Below are positions 57,332 to 64,000 of a stretch of 64,000 nt of DNA, one piece after another. The first letter of the stretch is position 1; each line of letters begins with the position of its first letter. The notes beneath the pieces were generated by a model. It ran no database searches. It was given only the letters and a program-made list of their open reading frames with translations, and was not told where the DNA came from. The stretch is from Eleginops maclovinus (Eukaryota > Chordata > Actinopteri > Perciformes > Eleginopidae). The position numbers and the translations under genes are program-made. The stretch covers positions 6,008,001 to 6,072,000 of the forward strand of contig NC_086351.1 of assembly GCF_036324505.1 (NCBI RefSeq). The letters run 5' to 3'.

Positions 57332-59991
57332 CTCTAAATGGTTTACTGAAGAGAGAGTCAGGAGTTCATTGGATGCCGTGGCAGCTCATTTTTGCTTGTT
57401 AAGACCAAACAAACACTGATGAATTGCCACACAATGAAGAGGTGCATATGTGAGTAGCAGTGGAGGGTAGTGGAGGTTGATGACCTAAGGGTCATTTATC
57501 CCCCTCGCCGTACCGCCAGGCGAAGGTCCCTGCTCTGTAATGCAGAAGGCGTGCCGTGTGGCTGGAATGAGCTCACTTCAAAAGGTGTCCATAAATCATG
57601 CTGCCATGCATCCACGGACAACCTCCATCCTCCACGCCCCCAGTCGCTCACCCACCTACTCTTTTTCTCTGCAGCCTGGTAAGTCCAGGTTCACCTAGAC
57701 CTTGAGCGTTACCATTTTATTTAGATTTGCATCTACCCACACAACCAGGACAGCTACGTTTGATTGTGTGGTATCCCGAGGGTGAGCGTAGCATATAGAA
57801 ATTAATCAAAGCAGAAGGAAAAGGGAGTGGTAGTTGTAGATGTTAACATGTATTCACCTAAAACCAATTAGCATTGATATCAAAAAGCAAAACTCCCTTG
57901 GTATACATGGATGTCTGTGAATTTCTCTGAGGTTCATTTAAGTCTTGAGAAGAGCTGCAAGTACACAAATCCTATAGCTAGTTCCTCGACTTTGCCAGAA
58001 CAGAGCTGCAATCCGTCAGGTCCTTATCTCCCAGTGTCACACACTGGGATCTCTTTATCATGCAGCCATGCAAAACACCATTCATCTTCCCCACCTAATT
58101 CATTATCAGTGATAAAATGCAAAGTCCTAGCTGCAGTTGTTTAATAGAGAGCTGACGTGAAAACAGGTGCTTTGGTAAACACTGATAGCGTGGTTGAATT
58201 ATGTTGCTTCGCTAGCAGACCCGTCTATCTCGTTCAATCTATTAACCAGTACTCTCGCCCGACTCTTGTCTGACCTCATTCTGCTTTTATCCTGCTTGTC
58301 TTTCCTATGGAGGAGTATGCTTTGCTTCAGGGATGCAGGGACATTACTGAACACAAAACAGACACATACAAAGTGAGAAGCTTGATGAAGGCACGTAGCT
58401 CCTGTAACAGCTCCATGGCCTCTTCATCAAGTGAAGTGTAAATGTATGTCATGCATGGTGTAAATTAACAGAATGTATGGCTGATTATTGGACATGCAGA
58501 ATCCAGTGGCGCTGGGAGATGAAGGTTAAAAGCTTCATAGCAATGATTAAGACACACCGCTGTGCCGAGGCACTGTAATAAACCCCTGCAAGATTACCAT
58601 AAGCATGATGTGGTGGCCAATGACCATCATAATGCATGACTTTTAGTATGGGACCCCATTTTCTTCAGCAATCATTAAACCTTGAACAGTTTCCACTCAC
58701 CAGTGTTGAGAAAGGGATGGGTTTTTTTTAAGGGGGGTTGAATACTTCCACAGTGAAGTCATGCTGCTTGTGTCATTGGCCCTGTGCTGTGCTTCGCTCA
58801 CCGTCTGGCCCCCATTTTACCCATTGATCTAATTTCCATTGCCAACATTGGATGTGGTTCTTTTTGAAGCTGGATGTTTAGGCCCATTAAAGCACTGACA
58901 GAATTGCAAACGTATGCAGGACCTTAGGAAAACAAATCGGTGATGTTTGACAGACTCTAGAGATGATCAGAGGAAACTGAATTTAAAGTTTTTGGAAGCA
59001 TTTGTCCAGTGGGGTGGGAAAACCCATGACCCTGTTTACACCTAGTGTTGACATGTTTCTCGCATCCTAGCTCATAATAGAGCTTGTTTTAATAAATGTC
59101 AATTATTGGTTTTAAAATGTAACAAAATAAATGTCCCCTTATGAGATGACCAATGTACCATGTATATTTACATTTTTAATTGTCTCTCAATGCCCGAGCA
59201 GCCAGTTTGAACTGCGTGAGCATCTTGTTGTGTCAGCATGTAACAGTTCATGTGCATTTATAGCGCGTATATGTAGATTGATGGCAGAGATGTGTTACAT
59301 TTGGTCTTTCCTGCTGCTAATGCAGTAAAGCACTGTCCCGTGGGTGGTTTGGCTGAATGCCCTAGACATATACACTACTTCAAGCTGCCAGTTGTAATGG
59401 GGTCTGTCACATAACTTCTCCGACATCATACACCACGCTATCCTTAACTTCATCTACACCTGACTGACGACTCATAAAGTGCAGTATCTGTTTCTTCGTT
59501 AGAGATATTCCCGATAAACGGTTTTGATTGGCATGATGAAAGCCATTTTGTAGAAAAAACTATATTTTTTAAAGGTTGAAGTTACCGCGGACGACAATAA
59601 GATCCAGATATCAGTTTCTTTCCATCAAATGAAATTGAATTGCGAGAAAGTACACCAAGTCACTGCTCTTCTACTTCACTGTACCATCTGCAAATGTATT
59701 GCTGAACCACATGGACTGCAGCGAGTGCGCTTGACTGTACCTAACTATGTTTTTCCAGCTGTGGAAAAGAGACAGGAGTCTATGGTTTGGAATCTTTTTC
59801 CGTACGTAATAAAGTATATTTATGATTATGCATATGTTTTTTTGTAATATCTGTAAACTATGGTGACAGCTCAACCAGAAAATTGTAACATCACAGGACT
59901 TTTAAGTATACATTTCAATATTCTTTACTGGTTTTTGAATTTGTGCAAACTAACAGCTAACAGTATTCCTCTAAAATTACAGATAGAAACT

Positions 59992-60029
59992 TCTATGCTA
60001 AGAAATTAACCACTAATTCTTAGCATAGA
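59992..60029. repeat. perfect 13-bp inverted repeat hairpin
   Basis: TCTATGCTAAGAA (59992-60004) and TTCTTAGCATAGA (60017-60029) with a 12-nt spacer that can pair further. It is too short for a typical miRNA precursor; role unknown. Confidence 0.8.
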
Positions 60030-60772
60030 GCATATTTGGATAATAAGTATTTTTCTATAAACCTATTAGAGAAATATTGGAAAAATGCAGAGGATGGAAG
60101 TTAAAATGCAATGTTCTTGTTCATGACTGCACATGAGAACCTTTGGAGCTACAGTATATAAAAAAGGAATTGATACATCTACAGCCCCAAAGGTTTTTTT
60201 CTATCTCTTTTCTACGGTCTTCTAACATAAGAACTTTACACTAAATAATAGTCAAAGAAAACCAACAACAAAACAACAGTATCATCTGGTTCTGGGGGTC
60301 TCTGAGTCATTTGGTGATTGTGTTGAATGCTCTGATCTCCCTCTGGACTGAGTTATGTGCAATTACTACAAACATCCTGATTTCAATATGATCTGCTGGT
60401 TGTAAATACATTGACAAACAAAGCAGTACTTTGCTATTATGTTCTCGCTGCACCACGTTCGAGCCACCTTTGATTACACAAGGTGAAGGAGAGCTGACGC
60501 CGGATGCTTTGGCTGAGTCTCGACATGTTCCTTCTCTTGTGTAAATTTGTTCTAATAAAGGTAAATAGTTTCTGCATTATAAAATACACTTTTTTTCCCA
60601 GGATGGAGAGGTGATACATGCAAAAGTAAACTGTACACAGTAGGAACTTGCATTTGTCTTCAATTACGTCTGTCTTTGACAGCCCGTTGACAGATGCAGC
60701 CACAGGCAATAACAACTAGCACCACTCCGCTCGCCATCCCGTCCTCAATTAAGTCTCTCTCTTAAACCTCAC

Positions 60773-60836
60773 CTGAAGGGGCCAAGAATCCCTCCTCAGC
60801 TCTCTGTTACTCATCTTTCTCGTAAATTACCCTAAT
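60773..60836 (-). other. fhl3: candidate fhl3 first (non-coding) exon
   Basis: Begins about 30 nt downstream of the minus-strand TATA box and ends at the strong donor CTTCAG|GTGAGG (GT at 60772-60771). If spliced to 46040 it gives a leader with an upstream ATG at 60814-60812, whose 20-codon frame stops at the TGA overlapping the main start. The start site is inferred from TATA spacing. Confidence 0.5.
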
Positions 60837-60860
60837 CTTCCAGTCGAGGAGCTGATATCC

Positions 60861-60909
60861 TTTTATAGCCACACTAAGGATACTTTCTGCCATTTATGGC
60901 TCCTCCAAT
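60861..60909 (-). promoter_or_regulatory. fhl3: minus-strand core promoter: TATA, CArG, CCAAT
   Basis: Reading toward fhl3: an inverted CCAAT (ATTGG, 60909-60905), a perfect SRF CArG box CCATAAATGG (60899-60890), then a TATA box GGCTATAAAAGG (TATAAAA at 60867-60861). The CArG-TATA spacing of 22 bp and the downstream donor at the right distance fit an SRF-driven, muscle-type promoter. FHL family genes, notably FHL2, are known SRF-responsive genes; assigning this to fhl3 is inference from strand and position. Confidence 0.55.
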
Positions 60910-63517
60910 GCACTGTAGGAGGGCCATTCAGTATCTCATGAAGGTGAGGGAACAGAGGAGGCCAAGAACCAGCCTTCTCGCTTCCTAGTATTATTTAATG
61001 CAACTTTGACAGCTTTAAATATTTGTGCCAAAGTGTACCCGAGCAGTGCCAAGTGCACTCTTCTCTGTGTATTTTTGAAATAGGTGCAATGCTGTATACA
61101 GTTGAATGTTCCGGCTAGTGACTGACATAAATTCACACCACAGTGTACGCAGCACGTCCGACACGTCTAAGCCTGTCTCCACTGTAGAGACTATTGTTTC
61201 TCCAACAGAGCCATAGAGATGAAAATGAGAGGGTGAGACAAAGTGCGAGTGTGTGTTTGTGTGAGTGTGAGTGTGTGTGTGTGTGTGTGTGCCTGTAAAT
61301 ACTATTGAGCAAAAGACATAGTGGAAAGAGCGACGATGAGAGAGGGATCGTGTAAGACGTTTTGGATAAGGAGTCACATTCTTGATCGCTCACTAGTTTC
61401 ATCATGCAGACAGGCATGTTAACACTGTTTACTTTCAGCGAGGGGAATGCTCTCGCTCACAGCTGCACCCCAAATAAACAGTCTTGTATTTATCAGAGAC
61501 AATATACTACACATCTAATCAGAACAAGTAACTGCTTTGCATGCATGTCCTTCTGGTTCATTCCTGGAAAACGGTTGTGCAACAACAGAGAGCATAAGTA
61601 TGTATGAATAAAAATGTGCTAATGCCAAACAGCAACACAGCCATACACCCACACGCTCATGACTACATTTCCTCTGCCATGATGTCACAGTCTGGGATCA
61701 TTCTTTGCAGATGTGGGAACCAGCCCTATAAGGTGTCTGGGAAGCAATCAACACTAATTCAGTTGGTAGCGTGGCAAACTGAAGTTACTAGCCATATAAA
61801 GACACAACTACCTCAGCAGCAGGGGGTGAACGTGGGGATAGAGTAGTGGCATGGTGGAACTAACAAAGCATGTACACAGTGCCAAGGCTTAATTACCTCT
61901 CTGAGACATCTGTTATGGGAACAGACTCCTGCAAGCATGTTGTTGTGGAGAAATACACTGTTAACAGCCAAGTCTCTCAGGGGTTTACAGTGTTTTGAAA
62001 GGTGACATTTTGAGCCTTAGGTATTGTTGCCTTGTTTAGGACCTGCTGTGTATCACTGTCTGGTTAAAGACTGCATGCCACATGGTCTCAAATTATTGCC
62101 CAATTAAGCCAGTGTACAAGAACATCCAATGGGAAGGAAGAAGACATTGCTGCTCCCATAGAACAGCTATTTAGGCAGACGGTTGCTGTTATCCAAGACA
62201 GACTCATAATATAGCTTATTTTGATTGAAAGTTGAAATTCAAAGATATCACATTGGGTAGTGGGTGTCAGACAGTCCCACCAATTTGGTATGTAATATAC
62301 AGAGTCACAATGGTAAAGCAAACTTCATGTTTCCCCCACTAACTAGATCCTTCTATTTCCCAGATATAAAAATGTGGAGTTATTGTAAAACCTTGGTTCT
62401 TTACTTTGTCATTTCTATTTGAAATGATGTATTGGGGTGAAATAACATCTTATTACCTTGCGTACTGGAGAAATTCTCCTCACCCCACACTCTTCTGCTC
62501 AAGTGCCTCCATTAACAATAGGTTATCCCATGATTTAGTCATTAGCCACAACCCAACATAACCATTAGTTATATGGAATCAATTCGTAATGCACATAACA
62601 TTACCAGTTGTATAAAAACCACTTCAATTTGTCCACAGACTTGTACAGGAGGTCAGTTTTCAACAAAAAAAACCTCCAGCTGTCATGGAGTCCATGCTTA
62701 TTATTGGACATATGGGACATTTAGTCTCCGTGTAGAAATGTACTGTTTTCCATGGGATAATCTTTTATGGCATGGTATTGGGAAAGCAGTAACATTAGGC
62801 AATCCTAGATAGATTTACACATGTTTTGGCAATCAATCTTCCAACTAAAAGCACCTGGTGAGGGAGATTCCAAAAGATAAGGACAGGTTTGTCTGGGATT
62901 CAGATCCAAAGAACAAATTGAGTCATGTTAGGCCCATGATGGAGGAGTTGGTAACCGCAGCGTGTTTTGCATCATAGCATTTCTTTCATCAAGTCTTGTG
63001 ATACTGTCTGCCGTAGACTTTTGTTGGAGCATGATCGTCTTCCCTGTAGGCAAGTGTGTAGGGAAACCGTCACACCCGACTCACACCTTTTCTCAGTATA
63101 AGTTCATAACATAACCAAATGTAATGATGCAGCAGTGAATCGACAGGACTCATGCACCTTAACAACATCCGTTTCATGTGAGACGCAGCCTAGGAAACAC
63201 TGATAATGTAGAGGGATTCATGTGTAATTAAAATAACGGACCATTGTCGCACAGTGAATAAAACCAAGTGAAAGGTATAGCAAGGTGAAGCATAACTCCA
63301 TTCATTCACCACTCGTAATCAGTTTGTATTAAACTACTTAGTGTGTATTTATGGGGGCATCTGCATTTCTTTGTTAACAATTGGGAATTTCCTTTGAAAA
63401 CAGGACTTCCTTTGAGAGTAGCAGGTAAGTGCTAGTTATGGACCTGTAATTGTATCCCTAAAGGATGTAATTACCCCATTAGTACAGAGTCAGTTGCCTT
63501 TTACGCTCATAGTTGCC
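60910..63517. other. non-coding, no gene seen
   Basis: Upstream of the inferred fhl3 promoter. AT-rich, with a short interrupted GT repeat at about 61249-61291. The open frames lack domains. Confidence 0.5.
61249..61291. repeat. interrupted (GT)n repeat
   Basis: About 43 bp of GT with GA interruptions. Confidence 0.85.
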
Positions 63518-63601
63518 TATATAAAGTTTATGTTCTCTCTACACATGCACATGGAGAGAAAGCTGTGGCAGAGGGTGGACAGACACTGAGGAAGAAGAGG
63601 G
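63518..63601 (+). promoter_or_regulatory. weak candidate + strand promoter and first exon
   Basis: TATATAAA at 63518-63525 is followed by a segment ending at donor GAGG|GTAAGG (GT at 63602). The spacing fits TATA (start ~63549) and a ~53-nt exon. No downstream exon lies within the window, so this is suggestive only. Confidence 0.2.
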
Positions 63602-64000
63602 GTAAGGAGAGAGAGGCAGGATGACTGCATCGTGAGGGGGACATATTACCTCCCACGGGGGCCCTGGCTGAAAGGATCAGGTTTCAGACGTTTACCAACA
63701 AAGCATCCATGGAGGAAGTCCTGTGCCCCTCACAATAACACCCCAGCACCTGGCAAACCCCACACAGGAAACCTGAGGTCACTTCCTCCCTCTCAGGGAA
63801 TTCAGACACACTCCTGCTGCCAGCCACGTGCCCCCGCAGCCTACTGAAGTATTGAAGAGGGCACTGACTACCAAGGGGAAAACACAGAGACATACAACAA
63901 ACTAGAATGAACATTTGAATTTGGAGAAAATATTCAGGCAAAATCATGGGAAAGACTTCTAATTTCCCCTTTTTGGTGTCATATGCAGCACAGATGTGAT
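63602..64000. other. window end, no gene seen
   Basis: A GC-richer stretch (63640-63850) with short open frames on both strands and no recognised domain. Confidence 0.45.

Larger units (their letters stand above)
46041..60772 (-). other. fhl3: probable fhl3 first intron (14.7 kb)
   Basis: Lies between the leader acceptor at 46040 and the donor at 60772. It is mostly AT-rich and holds a SINE (55.2-55.5 kb), a hAT MITE (56.5-57.3 kb), a purine-rich tract (46300-46350), a perfect CRE palindrome (48306-48313) and a degenerate GGGTTA-like G-rich stretch (51620-51670). No other gene is supported. Its status as one intron depends on the promoter assignment. Confidence 0.5.

Overview
The window looks like a teleost fish chromosome. 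It holds two intron-containing vertebrate genes with GT-AG introns, AT-rich intergenic DNA, long CA/GT microsatellites, and fish-type repeats (a 5'-truncated LINE tail, a tRNA-derived SINE, two hAT-like non-autonomous transposons). The species is not resolved. The genes face each other tail to tail: rspo1 (R-spondin 1) on the + strand and fhl3 (four-and-a-half LIM domains 3) on the - strand. From general knowledge, human RSPO1 and FHL3 both lie in 1p34.3, so this is a conserved neighbourhood. 

Layout. 1-17.7 kb: upstream of rspo1, no confirmed gene; a CA microsatellite, a LINE 3' fragment near 9.5-9.8 kb, and a TATA-plus-donor configuration near 13.6 kb that could be a distal rspo1 first exon. 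17.8-29.3 kb: rspo1, five coding exons (278 aa), with a ~1.5 kb 3' UTR containing a long GT repeat and an AATAAA at 29243. 29.3-40.7 kb: the convergent intergenic region, with one unassigned exon-like minus-strand ORF (31.6-31.9 kb), a hAT-like MITE and a 228-bp CA tract. 40.7-46.0 kb: fhl3, five coding exons on the minus strand. 46.0-60.9 kb: probably the large first intron of fhl3, holding a SINE and an 826-bp hAT MITE. It ends at a convincing minus-strand core promoter (CArG box, TATA box, strong 5' splice donor) at 60.77-60.90 kb. 60.9-64 kb: beyond that promoter, with a weaker + strand TATA/first-exon candidate near 63.5 kb. 

The two gene products do not work in one pathway that the sequence shows. 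Rspo1 is a secreted Wnt-signal enhancer (LGR4/5/6 and ZNRF3/RNF43 ligand). Fhl3 is an intracellular LIM-only adaptor of muscle and nucleus. 

The main anomalies are in fhl3. Its last exon reads one base short, which disrupts LIM4, although every zinc ligand and the expected stop survive in the shifted frame. The intron just before it starts with GC instead of GT. The inferred 5' leader carries a short upstream ORF whose stop codon overlaps the main start (ATGA). I saw no CRISPR array, rRNA, functional tRNA gene or viral gene, and no clearly undescribed multi-gene system.
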